Source: an uncultured Campylobacter sp. (lineage in GTDB: Bacteria; Campylobacterota; Campylobacteria; Campylobacterales; Campylobacteraceae). Taken from it: a DNA stretch of 64,000 bases. The position numbers were made by a program, and so were the translations under genes. This document shows positions 18,594 to 26,227 of the stretch, one piece after another (within the stretch, counting starts at the first letter, position 1; the number at the start of each line of letters is the position of its first letter). Location: assembly GCA_934718785.1 (NCBI GenBank), contig CAKVAF010000008.1, positions 1 through 64,000 on the forward strand. The letters run 5' to 3'. The notes under the pieces were generated by a model. That model made no database searches, was not told the origin of the DNA, and was given only the letters and a program-made list of their open reading frames with translations.

Positions 18594-19280
18594 ATGTATT
18601 TAAGGGATTTGAAAGGGCTTAAATTTCCTGATTTGGCGGTGGTGAAGTTTTTTTTTAAAACTGGCTTTCACAAAGAAGAAGTGAGAAAAGATAACGCAAG
18701 AGTGCTTGAGTTTGCCTGCTCTAATGGCAATAATTTAAGCCTTTTTGCAAATTATGATTATGAGTGCTTGGGCGTTGATTTAAGCTCTGAAAATATAAGT
18801 AATGCAAATTACAATTTTAAAGAAGTGATAAAGGCTAAAAAATTTGAGTTTTTTAATGCCAATATGCTTGAGTTTGTAAAGCAAAATAAGGGGCTTAAGG
18901 TTGATATATTTATGATTCCAAATGTGATTAATTATCTTAAAAGAGAAGATTTTTTAAGCCTTTTAAAAGACGCTAAGGAAAATGAACTTTATAAAAAAGG
19001 CGCACATTTTTTTATAAGAACAAGAGACATTAAAGACTATCGCTACGGGCTTGGCAAGAAAATTGCGCACAATAGCTTTTTAATAGAAAATGATGAGATT
19101 ACAGGCGAGCGAGGTTGTATCAACACGCTTTATCAAGAATATGAGCTTGTAGGCTATTTAAAAGAATATTTAGGGCTTTATGATTTTAAGGTGCTTCATT
19201 ATGAAAGCACGAATGTAATGGGCTCTGATGATAGATTGGTTACTGATAGTGATATAGTGGTGTATGGAAAAATTCAATGA
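18594..19280 (+). CDS. SAM-dependent methyltransferase (paralogue 2)
   Basis: 228 residues, the same length as its upstream neighbour, with the motif VLEFACSNGNNLSLF and GVDLSSENISNANYNF. It lacks the G tract, so it should be expressed constantly while its twin switches. An AAGGAG ribosome site lies directly upstream (AAAAGGAGAAAACATG). Its stop overlaps the next ATG (ATGA). The tandem pair looks like a local duplication followed by divergence. Likely acts on the same class of glycan as paralogue 1; acceptor unknown. Confidence 0.82.
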   Translation: MYLRDLKGLKFPDLAVVKFFFKTGFHKEEVRKDNARVLEFACSNGNNLSLFANYDYECLGVDLSSENISNANYNFKEVIKAKKFEFFNANMLEFVKQNKGLKVDIFMIPNVINYLKREDFLSLLKDAKENELYKKGAHFFIRTRDIKDYRYGLGKKIAHNSFLIENDEITGERGCINTLYQEYELVGYLKEYLGLYDFKVLHYESTNVMGSDDRLVTDSDIVVYGKIQ

Positions 19281-20008
19281 AAATTGCCATTATGCAGCCT
19301 ACTTTTTTGCCTTGGCTTGGCTATTTTGAGATGATTAAGGATGTGGATATTTTTGTTTTTTTAGACTGCGTGCAATTTGAGCAAAGAAGCTGGCAAAGTC
19401 GCAATAAAATCAAGCTTAATGATAAGGAGTTTTTTATCAGCCTTTGCCTTAAAAAAGCACCTCAAAAAACACTCATCTCAAATATGCTTTTAAATGATGA
19501 AAAAAAGTGGAAAAATAAGCTTTTACTCACATTTCATCATGCTTATTCTAAGGCTTTAAATTATGCGCGCTATGAAATGCTTTTGCGCGAGGCTTTGTTT
19601 AATTTCACTCATTTGTGTGATTTAAATATCTTTTTAATCACTGAATTTTGCAAGGATTTAGGCATAAAAACGCCCTTAAAAAAGGCTTCAAATTTAAAGC
19701 TTAGTGGTAAAAGAGAAGTGCTTTTGCTTGAAATTTGCAAGGCTTTAAAGGCTGATAGCTATTTAAGCCCTGAGGGTTCTAAAAATTATTTAGAAAAAGA
19801 AGCTGCAAGAAAGATTTTTAAAGACAGCGGGGTGGAAATTTCATATTTTGACTTTGTCCATCCTGTTTATAAGCAACAAGGAAAGGGCTTTTTAGAGTAT
19901 TTAAGTGCGCTTGATTTTTTGATGAATATTAAAAATGCGAGTGCTGAATTTGCTAAATTTCAAAGCAGTGAGATTAAAGAAAGCATTTTAAAAAGCGAGG
20001 CTTTATGA
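19277..20008 (+). CDS. WbqC-family protein
   Basis: 243 residues beginning [20 protein letters not shown], the hallmark of the WbqC family found in O-antigen and glycosylation clusters. Further family features are [19 protein letters not shown] and the C-terminal [12 protein letters not shown]. The biochemical role of the family is not settled; some members have been proposed to act on amino-sugar precursors. It overlaps both neighbours by four bases (ATGA at each end), so it is translationally coupled to the second methyltransferase and to pseG. C. jejuni, as I recall it, has pseF and pseG adjacent, so this gene and the two methyltransferases are an insertion. Confidence 0.83.
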   Translation: MKIAIMQPTFLPWLGYFEMIKDVDIFVFLDCVQFEQRSWQSRNKIKLNDKEFFISLCLKKAPQKTLISNMLLNDEKKWKNKLLLTFHHAYSKALNYARYEMLLREALFNFTHLCDLNIFLITEFCKDLGIKTPLKKASNLKLSGKREVLLLEICKALKADSYLSPEGSKNYLEKEAARKIFKDSGVEISYFDFVHPVYKQQGKGFLEYLSALDFLMNIKNASAEFAKFQSSEIKESILKSEAL

Positions 20009-20832
20009 AAGTGCTTTTTAGAAGCGATAGCTCAAGTAAAATAGGCTACGGACATATTAAACGCGATTTGATATTAGCCAAGCAATATGATGATGTGAGC
20101 TTTGCTTGTCTTGATTTAAAAGGCTCATTAATCGATGAAATTCCCTATCCTGTGTATGTTTTAGAAAATGAGGGCATTCGCTTTTTAATCGAGCTCATTT
20201 TAGAAGAAAAATTCGAGCTTTTAATCATCGATAATTACGCCATCACTTATGAAGATGAAAAATATATCAAAGAGGTTACAAAGATTAAAATTTTAAGCTT
20301 TGATGATGAGATAAAGCCTCATTTTTGCGATATTTTACTCAACGTAAATGCTTATGCAAAGCCTAAATTTTACAAGGGCTTGGTGCCAAAGGACTGTGAG
20401 CTTAGGTGTGGCTTTGCTTATGCTTTAGTCGGGGATGAGTTTTATGCTGAAGCTAAGGAAAAGCGAAAGAAAATTTATGATTTTTTTATTTGTATGGGTG
20501 GGGTGGATGTGAAAAATTTATCCGCTAATATTGCTCTAAATTTAGGGCGAGAAAATAAAATCATCATCGCTACAAGCAACGCAAACAAGCATTTAAAAGA
20601 GCTTGAAAGATTTATCAAAGAGCATTCAAATATAGCTCTAGCAGTAGATAGCAAAAATATAGCAAAATTAATGAATGAGAGTAAAAAGCTCATCATCACG
20701 GCTAGTTCTCTTGTGAATGAAGCGTTGATTTTAAAGGCTAAATTTAAAGCAATTTGCGTGGCGAAAAATCAAGAAAAATTAGCGCATTGGCTTAAAATGC
20801 AAGGGCGCGAGGTGGAGTTTTATGAGGATTAA
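20005..20832 (+). CDS. pseG: UDP-2,4-diacetamido-2,4,6-trideoxy-beta-L-altropyranose hydrolase PseG
   Basis: 275-residue GT-B-fold nucleotide-sugar hydrolase that releases UDP in the pseudaminic acid pathway. The N-terminal [18 protein letters not shown] contains the glycine loop and catalytic-type His of the family, and a second half has FICMGGVD, the UDP-binding segment. Length matches the family. Translationally coupled to the WbqC gene by a four-base overlap. The pathway order here is pseF, then pseG, then pseH; pseB, pseC and pseI are not in the window. Confidence 0.9.
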   Translation: MKVLFRSDSSSKIGYGHIKRDLILAKQYDDVSFACLDLKGSLIDEIPYPVYVLENEGIRFLIELILEEKFELLIIDNYAITYEDEKYIKEVTKIKILSFDDEIKPHFCDILLNVNAYAKPKFYKGLVPKDCELRCGFAYALVGDEFYAEAKEKRKKIYDFFICMGGVDVKNLSANIALNLGRENKIIIATSNANKHLKELERFIKEHSNIALAVDSKNIAKLMNESKKLIITASSLVNEALILKAKFKAICVAKNQEKLAHWLKMQGREVEFYED

Positions 20833-20856
20833 TTTAAGCCATTTTAAGGAGCTTAA

Positions 20857-21318
20857 ATGAGCATTAGCCTTAAAAATTTTACCGAGCTAAACGAGGCTGA
20901 AATAAAGCTCATTTGGGAGTTTAGAAATGATGAAAGAGTGGCTAGCTTTATGAAAACGGCGCATTTTTGCTATGAAGAGCATTTAGAGTTTATAAAAAAT
21001 TTAAGCAAAGATAATACAAAGTTTTATTTTGCCGTGTTTGAAAATGAAAAAATTATAGGCGTGATTGATTTTACAAAGATTGAGAATGAAACTTGTGAGT
21101 TTGGACTTTATCAAAATCCAAATTTAAAAGGCTACGGCCAGCTTTTAATGCAAGCTATGCTTGATTATGCTTTTAAGGATTTAAAGATGAAGCAAATTTC
21201 AGCTTATGCGATGAATTTTAACGAAAAAGCGAAAAATCTTTATCTTAAAAACGGCTTTAAACTTGTAAAAAAAGATGCGCAAATGAGCTATTTTATTCAC
21301 AGGGGGGGGGGGGATTAG
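20857..21318 (+). CDS. pseH: UDP-4-amino-4,6-dideoxy-AltNAc N-acetyltransferase PseH, phase-variable 3' end
   Basis: GNAT-family acetyltransferase of pseudaminic acid synthesis. The N-terminus SLKNFTELNEAEIKLIWEF and the GVIDFTKI...CEFGLYQNPNLKGYGQLLMQ region match PseH, with the acetyl-CoA loop in GYGQLLM. Ribosome site AAGGAG lies 9 bases upstream. The last codons run through a G12 tract (HRGGG, then Asp and stop), giving 153 residues. With G10 or G13 the protein would gain about 30 residues and end at 21401, overlapping the next gene's start as TTGA. With G11 it would end after a few residues. The catalytic core lies before the tract. Confidence 0.88.
   Translation: MSISLKNFTELNEAEIKLIWEFRNDERVASFMKTAHFCYEEHLEFIKNLSKDNTKFYFAVFENEKIIGVIDFTKIENETCEFGLYQNPNLKGYGQLLMQAMLDYAFKDLKMKQISAYAMNFNEKAKNLYLKNGFKLVKKDAQMSYFIHRGGGD
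21302..21313 (+). repeat. Homopolymeric G12 tract at the 3' end of pseH
   Basis: Twelve consecutive G. It sits after the acetyltransferase core, so slippage changes the tail and the distance to, or overlap with, the downstream formyltransferase start rather than the enzyme core. Confidence 0.9.
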
Positions 21319-21397
21319 ATCCTTGTGATTTAGCATTTTTTATACTTTCAAAGACTTTAATTTTACACTCAAGTCATATAAATTTAAGGCTAGCTTC

Positions 21398-22051
21398 TTG
21401 AAAATAGCCATTTTAAGCTCGCCAAATCAATGGTTCATCCCCTACGCAAAAGCACTGAGCAAAAGGCTTAAAGCCCCTTTTTATGAAAATCATAAAGATA
21501 TAAAAAATGCCGATATAATCTTTGTTTTAAGCTATCATAAAATCATAGAAAAAGAATTTTTAAACAAGGCTTCATTTTTCATTATACACGCTTCAAACTT
21601 ACCGCAAGGAAAGGGCTGGTCGCCTCTATTTTGGCAGGTTTTAGAGGGTAAAAAAGAAATTGTTTTTACTCTTTTTAAGGCTAGTGTGGGCGTAGATAGT
21701 GGGGACATTTATTTACAAAAAACGCTAAAACTCACAGGGCTTGAGCTTTTTGATAAACTTCGCAGCAAGCAGGGGCAAATGTGCGTGAAAATGTGCATAG
21801 AGTTTTTAAAAAATTATTCAATTTTAAGGCCTATATCTCAAAAATTACTTTTAAAAAAGGGTGCTAAAGAAAGCTTTTATACTAAAAGAAGCCCTAAAAA
21901 TAGCAAGCTTGATATAAATAAAAGCCTTGATGAAAATTTTAATCTTTTACGCATTTGCGATAATGAAAATTTCCCGGCCTTTTTTTATAAAAACGGAGTT
22001 AAATTCATAATTAAAATTTATAGCATATCAACTGATGAATACTTTAAGTGA
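21398..22051 (+). CDS. Sugar N-formyltransferase-like protein
   Basis: 217 residues related to the formyl-transfer domain of methionyl-tRNA formyltransferase. The catalytic region reads FIIHASNLPQGKGWSPLFWQ, followed by VGVDSGDIYLQ, which supplies the His and Asp of the usual Asn-His-Asp triad. The Asn normally two residues before the His is Ile here, as I recall for the WSP-type sugar formyltransferases found in nonulosonic acid clusters. The start is a TTG (KIAILSSPNQW follows) with AAGG nine bases upstream; no ATG is available before it. It is last in the pse cassette and probably formylates an amino sugar. Acceptor is inference. Confidence 0.75.
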   Translation: MKIAILSSPNQWFIPYAKALSKRLKAPFYENHKDIKNADIIFVLSYHKIIEKEFLNKASFFIIHASNLPQGKGWSPLFWQVLEGKKEIVFTLFKASVGVDSGDIYLQKTLKLTGLELFDKLRSKQGQMCVKMCIEFLKNYSILRPISQKLLLKKGAKESFYTKRSPKNSKLDINKSLDENFNLLRICDNENFPAFFYKNGVKFIIKIYSISTDEYFK

Positions 22052-22406
22052 GTTTTTAAATAAATTTTTATTATTTTAAGCTCTTTTATCATTAAAAAGG
22101 CTTAAAAATGTCTAAAACAAATATAATAGCTAGCTTAAAATAATATAATTTTAAGCATTATTAAAAATTAAAGACCAAATTTAAGGATAAGAAAAACTTA
22201 AATTGTGAAAATATAAAAAAGTTTAATTTTAAATTTATATTTTAATGCACTCAGCTGTTTTGAAAATTTAAAATTTCAAAATCACCATAAATCAAGGCTA
22301 TTTAAATTATAAATAAGGCAAGCTTAAAGCCCTTTAAATTGAGTCTTTAAAGGGCAATTTATGAAAGAGATACTAAAAGCTAGGCTTAGATTTATTTAAG
22401 TTAAGC
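22052..22406. other. Non-coding gap after the pse cassette
   Basis: 355 bases, very AT-rich, no convincing gene. It holds two hairpins listed separately, one for each converging gene. I see no intact copy of the window's dispersed repeats. Confidence 0.7.
22329..22355 (+). terminator. Hairpin, probable terminator of the pse cassette
   Basis: Perfect 10-bp inverted repeat GCCCTTTAAA / TTTAAAGGGC with a 7-nt loop. It lies 280 bases after the formyltransferase stop and has only a weak T-rich flank (AATTTA), so it may be bidirectional. Confidence 0.55.
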
Positions 22407-22409
22407 CTA
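22381..22409 (-). terminator. Hairpin overlapping the tpx stop codon
   Basis: TAGGCTTA / TAAGCCTA inverted repeat (8 bp) with one arm covering the tpx stop codon. On the minus strand it is followed by GCTTTTAG. Probable tpx terminator. Confidence 0.55.
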
Positions 22410-22937
22410 ATGTGAGCAGCCACATCCACATCCACCGCTTTTAGCACCAAAAAAGCTATCAAGCGCCGCGATATCAGGCATTTCTGTAATTTCTTTAACA
22501 AGCTCTTTGTAAGCAATTTTGCCATCTTTTATCACAAACACAGCGCGTGCTAAAAGCCCTTTTAAAGCACTATCAGCGATTAAAACGCCATATTTTTCGC
22601 CAAATTCTTTTGACACAAAATCACTTGCTACTTTTAAATTGCTAATGCCATCTGTCTCGCAAAAACGTCCCATCGCAAAAGGTAAATCCTCGCTAACCAC
22701 GATAACTTCAGCTCCAGAATAGCTTGCAACTTTTTTATTAAATTCTCTCGCTTCATTCGCGCACACTGGTGTATCAAGGCTTGGCACGCTAAGCACGATT
22801 TGTGTTTTGCCCTTTTCGCCTACAACGATGTCGCTTAGATCTTGTGCTTTGAGCGTTACTACAGGAGCATTGTCGCCGACATTTAGGGTATTTGCGCTCA
22901 GTTTTACCGAGCCTCCTTTGAAAGTTACAGAACTCAT
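22407..22937 (-). CDS. tpx: Thiol peroxidase Tpx with a Cys-rich C-terminal tail
   Basis: Atypical 2-Cys peroxiredoxin reducing hydroperoxides. The catalytic motif is SLDTPVCANEAREFN (peroxidatic Cys) and the resolving Cys is in GRFCETDG. The usual Tpx core ends at about residue 165; here the protein continues to 176 with GGCGCGCSH, three Cys and a His in the last nine residues. Such a tail is not part of the Tpx fold as I know it and resembles a metal- or thiol-binding appendage. Monocistronic: own promoter and terminator hairpin. Confidence 0.93.
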   Translation of the reverse strand: MSSVTFKGGSVKLSANTLNVGDNAPVVTLKAQDLSDIVVGEKGKTQIVLSVPSLDTPVCANEAREFNKKVASYSGAEVIVVSEDLPFAMGRFCETDGISNLKVASDFVSKEFGEKYGVLIADSALKGLLARAVFVIKDGKIAYKELVKEITEMPDIAALDSFFGAKSGGCGCGCSH

Positions 22938-23346
22938 CTTTTATCCTTTGTTTTAAATTAAGCTTTCGCTTGCAAGCATTATATAAAAGGATAAATAACC
23001 AAATGTAAATTGTAAAAATTTTAAATTCTTTAAAAATCCCCAAACCCTACGCTTGATTTGAGATTTAAATTTAACTTCGAAATATAAAATAAACTCTAAA
23101 ACAGTGGCGCGAGATTTGAAAATTTAAATTTGAATGTAAAATGAATTGTTTGATTTTGCATCCTGTAATGATTTAACAATCGCGCTATTTTGAGAAAAGT
23201 TGCTAGATTTAGGGGCAATTTTAATTTTACATTAAAAAAATAAATTGCCAAGTAAAGAATGTCTTGTTTGGATTTTTTAAACGCTCGCAATGACCTACTT
23301 ACAAGCGTGAGTTTATCATTGCGAGTTTGTGTAGCAATTTCAAAGA
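22938..23346. repeat. Intergenic region with dispersed repeats A and B
   Basis: 409 bases between tpx and the next minus-strand gene. After the tpx promoter it holds a copy of repeat A at 23098-23113 (AAAACAGTGGCGCGAG, one mismatch from consensus) and a B-type palindromic segment at 23282-23340 (CTCGCAATGACC ... TCATTGCGAG ... GTAGCAATTT). A weaker B-like piece is at 23156-23185. No gene is seen; short open frames here are repeat sequence. Confidence 0.7.
22978..22983 (-). promoter_or_regulatory. Probable -10 box for tpx
   Basis: TATAAT on the minus strand, about 40 bases before the tpx start codon, followed by a GCTTGCAAGC palindrome in the untranslated leader. AAAGGAT serves as ribosome site. 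Confidence 0.6.
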
Positions 23347-23775
23347 CTAATCGTCAAATTTTTGCCCTAAAATATTGCCTGCAGTGTCGGTATAAACTTT
23401 CATCCTGTTATTAAGCTTAAGCTTAAAGCCTGAAATTTGTCTCTCTACATCGATAATTTGCGCGCCATTATGTGCTGCTTGCACCTTTGCAGCAAGTCCA
23501 TTTGGCAAAAATGTCGTCGGTATAGGCTTATACTGCCCATCAACATCCTTCCAGTCGCCATTTAGTGTGAAATCAACTTCTGTGCCGTCATTTAGCGTAA
23601 CATCGTAAGAGTCCATATCTTTTTTCACAAGTGCGATATTTGCACCCTTAAAATGCTGGCTCAAAAAGCTCTGAGCTGGGGCTGGAAGCGCATTTGGCGC
23701 AACGATAAGGCTGTCTCTATCAGCATAAAGTGCTGATGCACATAATAAACTTGCTAAAACGAGTTTAGTTTTCAT
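23347..23775 (-). CDS. Periplasmic PepSY-like (DUF2874) protein
   Basis: 142 residues from the ATG at 23775, which has a strong AAGGAG ribosome site; a longer frame upstream lacks one and would bury the signal peptide. Residues 1-18 (MKTKLVLASLLCASALYA) are a signal peptide. The rest has two copies of the beta-lactamase-inhibitor-like PepSY-like module, seen as GANIALVKKDMDSYDVTLNDG and GAQIIDVERQISGFKLKLNN. Such small periplasmic proteins are common in Bacteroidetes and Campylobacterota; their role is unknown. Alone between two repeat-rich gaps. Confidence 0.75.
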   Translation of the reverse strand: MKTKLVLASLLCASALYADRDSLIVAPNALPAPAQSFLSQHFKGANIALVKKDMDSYDVTLNDGTEVDFTLNGDWKDVDGQYKPIPTTFLPNGLAAKVQAAHNGAQIIDVERQISGFKLKLNNRMKVYTDTAGNILGQKFDD

Positions 23776-24138
23776 TTTTTCTCCTTTTTGAATTGAATTG
23801 GTGAAATTGTAGAATAGTTTTGTGAATTGAATGTGAAGTTTTAAAAAATAATTGAATTTTTGTTTATCTTTTGCTTTTATAAAATTTAAAATACTATGAA
23901 TTGTCAAAATATTAATTTACTCTCAAATAAAATTACAATAAAACAAATCTAAAGCCCACTCGAACCTGATTGAAATTTTAAAAATCACAAAACAGCACCG
24001 CAAGTTTTAAAATTATACTTTCATAATAAATTTTAAGAAAAATTAAGATAAAATAAACGCGGTTTTAAATCTTTGAGAATTTATATTTTGGATGAAATTT
24101 ATGGGATTTAAGCTAGTTTTAAGATTTATTTAAGGCAA
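23776..24138. other. Non-coding gap between divergent genes
   Basis: 363 AT-rich bases upstream of both the PepSY-like gene and psd. It holds a diverged repeat A (23989-24004, AAAACAGCACCGCAAG, three mismatches). I see no gene and no clear promoter for psd. Confidence 0.55.
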
Positions 24139-25152
24139 ATGATGACATTCTCAAATTTCATTTCAAGGCTTTTTGGTGGCGTGGCGAGTGCGCGTTTGCC
24201 GAGTTTTTTACAGCGCTTTATCAATGCGTGGTATGTGAGATATTTTAAGATTGATTTAAGCGAATTTGGGCCTTTAGAGCATTATGAGAGCTTAAATGCA
24301 CTTTTTACGCGCAAATTAACGCGTCAAAGAGCGCTTGAGTCTGGCTTTATCAGCCCAAGCGATGGCAAGATTTTAGAGTGTGGCGCAAGCAGCGAGCTTG
24401 GTGATGAGCAAGTAGCACTCAGCATTAAAGGCTTCACATATAGCATTGATGAGCTTTTAGGTGGTGCTTTAAAGCAAGATATGGCAAGCTTTGAATATGG
24501 AAAAAAATCTCAAGATGAAATCAATTTAAAAAGCGTTGCAAATAATGAAAAGGTGAATAACTTAAAAAACAGCGGCGCGAGTTTTGAAAATCAAGGCGCA
24601 AGTGATGAAAGTGGAACACAAAGTAGTAAAAAGCGCGAGAAAATATGCTTTGAGTATGTGAATATTTATCTTTCGCCACGCGATTATCATCGCTATCACT
24701 GCCCTGTGAATATGCGCGTTAAAGCTGCTTTTTACATCAGCGGTGCGCTTAAAAGCGTGAGTGAAAAAAGTCTTGAAAAAGTGGCTAATTTGTATGCTAG
24801 AAACGAACGTTTCGTGCTAGAATGCGAGACTTTAGATAGGATTTTAAACGACAATTTAGAAAAAAGCGAGCAAAAAAATGCTTCAAAGCGCTTTTTTATG
24901 GTCTTTGTTGGTGCTTTAAATGTCGGTAAAATGTGTTTTAATTTTGATAAAAAATTGCAAAAAAAAGCGTACCTCGGGGCTAATTTTTCAAAATTTTATG
25001 ATAAAATAGAGCTTAAAAAAGGCGATGAGCTGGGGCATTTTGAGCTGGGTTCGACCATTGTGCTTTTGTTTAAAAAAAATGATTTTAAACTTTGCGTAAA
25101 GCCTTATGAAAGCGTGAAATTTGGGCAGCAAATTGCCGAGATTTTAAAGTGA
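24139..25152 (+). CDS. psd: Phosphatidylserine decarboxylase with repeat-derived insertion
   Basis: Makes phosphatidylethanolamine from phosphatidylserine at the inner membrane. Conserved blocks include FFTRKL-like NALFTRKLTRQR, ISPSDGKILE, the histidine-bearing YLSPRDYHRYHCPV, and the self-cleavage site LGST (Ser305, source of the pyruvoyl group) 33 residues from the end. At 337 residues it is well above the roughly 270 I expect. The excess is at about residues 113-168, between two core blocks, and is rich in Ser, Asn, Lys and Gln. An exact copy of the intergenic 16-bp repeat A lies inside it (24566-24581) and encodes KNSGAS. The insertion keeps the frame, and both catalytic regions are intact, so the enzyme is probably active. 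Confidence 0.93.
   Translation: MMTFSNFISRLFGGVASARLPSFLQRFINAWYVRYFKIDLSEFGPLEHYESLNALFTRKLTRQRALESGFISPSDGKILECGASSELGDEQVALSIKGFTYSIDELLGGALKQDMASFEYGKKSQDEINLKSVANNEKVNNLKNSGASFENQGASDESGTQSSKKREKICFEYVNIYLSPRDYHRYHCPVNMRVKAAFYISGALKSVSEKSLEKVANLYARNERFVLECETLDRILNDNLEKSEQKNASKRFFMVFVGALNVGKMCFNFDKKLQKKAYLGANFSKFYDKIELKKGDELGHFELGSTIVLLFKKNDFKLCVKPYESVKFGQQIAEILK
24566..24581 (+). repeat. Exact repeat A copy inside psd
   Basis: AAAACAGCGGCGCGAG, identical to the intergenic copies at 26022 and 46735, read in frame within the extra segment of Psd. The flank (TTTTGAAAAT) resembles flanks of other copies, such as 31313 onward. Confidence 0.85.
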
Positions 25153-25246
25153 TTTAAATTAAAGAGACTAGGGCTTCGTTGAAATTTGGGCAAAAGAAGC
25201 TGAATTTAAAAAAATTATAAGCAATAAAGATAAAAAAGGCTATAAA

Positions 25247-25390
25247 ATGGGGATTTTAAATGCTTTGATGATGATTTTATTTATAGGCTTTATTGTGATT
25301 TTAGTCGTGGGCTTTAACCGCCAAATGATGGCGCGCAATAAAGAGCGCGAAGCAAAAAATATCAAATTTAAGGAGAAAAAAGATGAGTAA
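25247..25390 (+). CDS. Small single-span membrane protein
   Basis: 47-residue open frame: MGILNALMMILFIGFIVIL begins it, a hydrophobic span at about residues 4-22, then a basic/charged tail (NRQMMARNKEREAKN...KEKKDE). The codon pattern and positive-inside topology look like a real small membrane protein. It overlaps the start of the following DJ-1 family gene by eight bases, and the downstream gene's ribosome site is within it, suggesting coupling. The upstream ribosome site is weak. Function unknown. Confidence 0.55.
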   Translation: MGILNALMMILFIGFIVILVVGFNRQMMARNKEREAKNIKFKEKKDE

Positions 25391-25934
25391 AAAAGTTTTA
25401 GTGCCTTTGGCACAGGGCTTTGAAGAGATTGAGTTTATCAATATCGTGGATTTACTGCGCCGAGCTGGGCTTGAAGTTTGCATTACAGCCTTAAATACCG
25501 AGCTTTCAGTCAAGGGCGCACACGAAATTTATATCAAAGCTGAGCGCTTTTTGGAAGAAATTGACGCCAGTGAATTTGACGCCATTGCCCTTGCTGGTGG
25601 CTATGAAGGGATGTGTAATTTAAAACAAAACGCCAAAGTGCTGGAGCTTTTAAAGGCAATGAGCGCGCAAAACAAGCTTATAGCAGCCATTTGCGCTTCG
25701 CCGATTGTGCTTAATGAAGCAGGGCTTTTACAAGGCGATTTTACTTGTTATCCGGGCTGTGAAGTGGGGCTAAATGGGCATTTTATCAGCAAAAGCGTTG
25801 TTGTAAATGAAAACATCATCACAGGGGCTGGCGTGGCGGTAGCAAGCGACTTTGCACTGGCTTTGGTGCGCTATTTGTGCGGCGACGCAGCGGCAAAAAA
25901 GCTGGGCGATGGAATTTTAATGCCTTGGCGCTAG
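25383..25934 (+). CDS. DJ-1/PfpI family protein (YajL-like)
   Basis: 183 residues with the DJ-1 signature: FEEIEF near the N-terminus (catalytic-type Glu), ALAGGYEGM, and the nucleophilic elbow IAAICASPIVL with the reactive Cys. The C-terminus ALALVRYLCGDAAAKKL is typical of the YajL branch. Family members are protein/glyoxal repair or oxidative-stress chaperone-like proteins. AAGGAG ribosome site just upstream, within the preceding small gene. Confidence 0.87.
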   Translation: MSKKVLVPLAQGFEEIEFINIVDLLRRAGLEVCITALNTELSVKGAHEIYIKAERFLEEIDASEFDAIALAGGYEGMCNLKQNAKVLELLKAMSAQNKLIAAICASPIVLNEAGLLQGDFTCYPGCEVGLNGHFISKSVVVNENIITGAGVAVASDFALALVRYLCGDAAAKKLGDGILMPWR

Positions 25935-26021
25935 CGGGAGTTTTAAGATTTGTTTGTGAGTTTGGGATAATTTAAATAGAATTTAGGATAAATTTTAAAA
26001 TAATATTGTGGAATAAATTTC

Positions 26022-26227
26022 AAAACAGCGGCGCGAGTTTAAATTTAGTGTCATCGCAAAGCCTTTAGGCTGAAGCAATCCATACTTTAATTTTACAAAA
26101 TTCAAATTTTTTCTCATATAAATTTATGGATTGCCACGCATTTGCTGACGCAAATTCTCGCAATGACAAACTATTAAATTTATCGCATATTTTCTTGCAA
26201 AGCCCCAAAACTTCGCGCCGCTGTTTT
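26022..26227. repeat. Composite inverted-repeat element A-B-B'-A' (type copy)
   Basis: Repeat A (26022-26037) and its reverse complement (26213-26227) form the ends of a 206-bp unit. Inside are two B-type palindromic repeats in opposite orientation: 26050-26084 (GTCATCGCAAAG ... GAAGCAATCCATA) and 26127-26166 (ATGGATTGCCACG ... TCGCAATGACA). The 35-bp segment 26050-26084 recurs inverted at 59529-59563 with two mismatches. No coding capacity. The layout is like that of a non-autonomous palindromic element (MITE-like); no target duplication is obvious. Confidence 0.75.

Noticed and set aside
21398..22051. Methionyl-tRNA formyltransferase (fmt).
   Set aside because: Too short, lacks the C-terminal tRNA-binding domain, has IIHASNLP with Ile in place of the catalytic Asn, and sits in a sugar-modification cassette.
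23096..23290. Open frame of about 64 codons on the minus strand.
   Set aside because: It consists of dispersed repeat and AT-rich intergenic sequence; no ribosome site or protein-like composition.
23776..23907. Longer N-terminus for the PepSY-like protein.
   Set aside because: The strong ribosome site and signal peptide begin at the ATG at 23775; the upstream stretch would bury the signal peptide.
24139..25152. Psd insertion as evidence of a pseudogene.
   Set aside because: The frame is intact and the catalytic histidine region and LGST cleavage site are both conserved, so the gene is probably functional.
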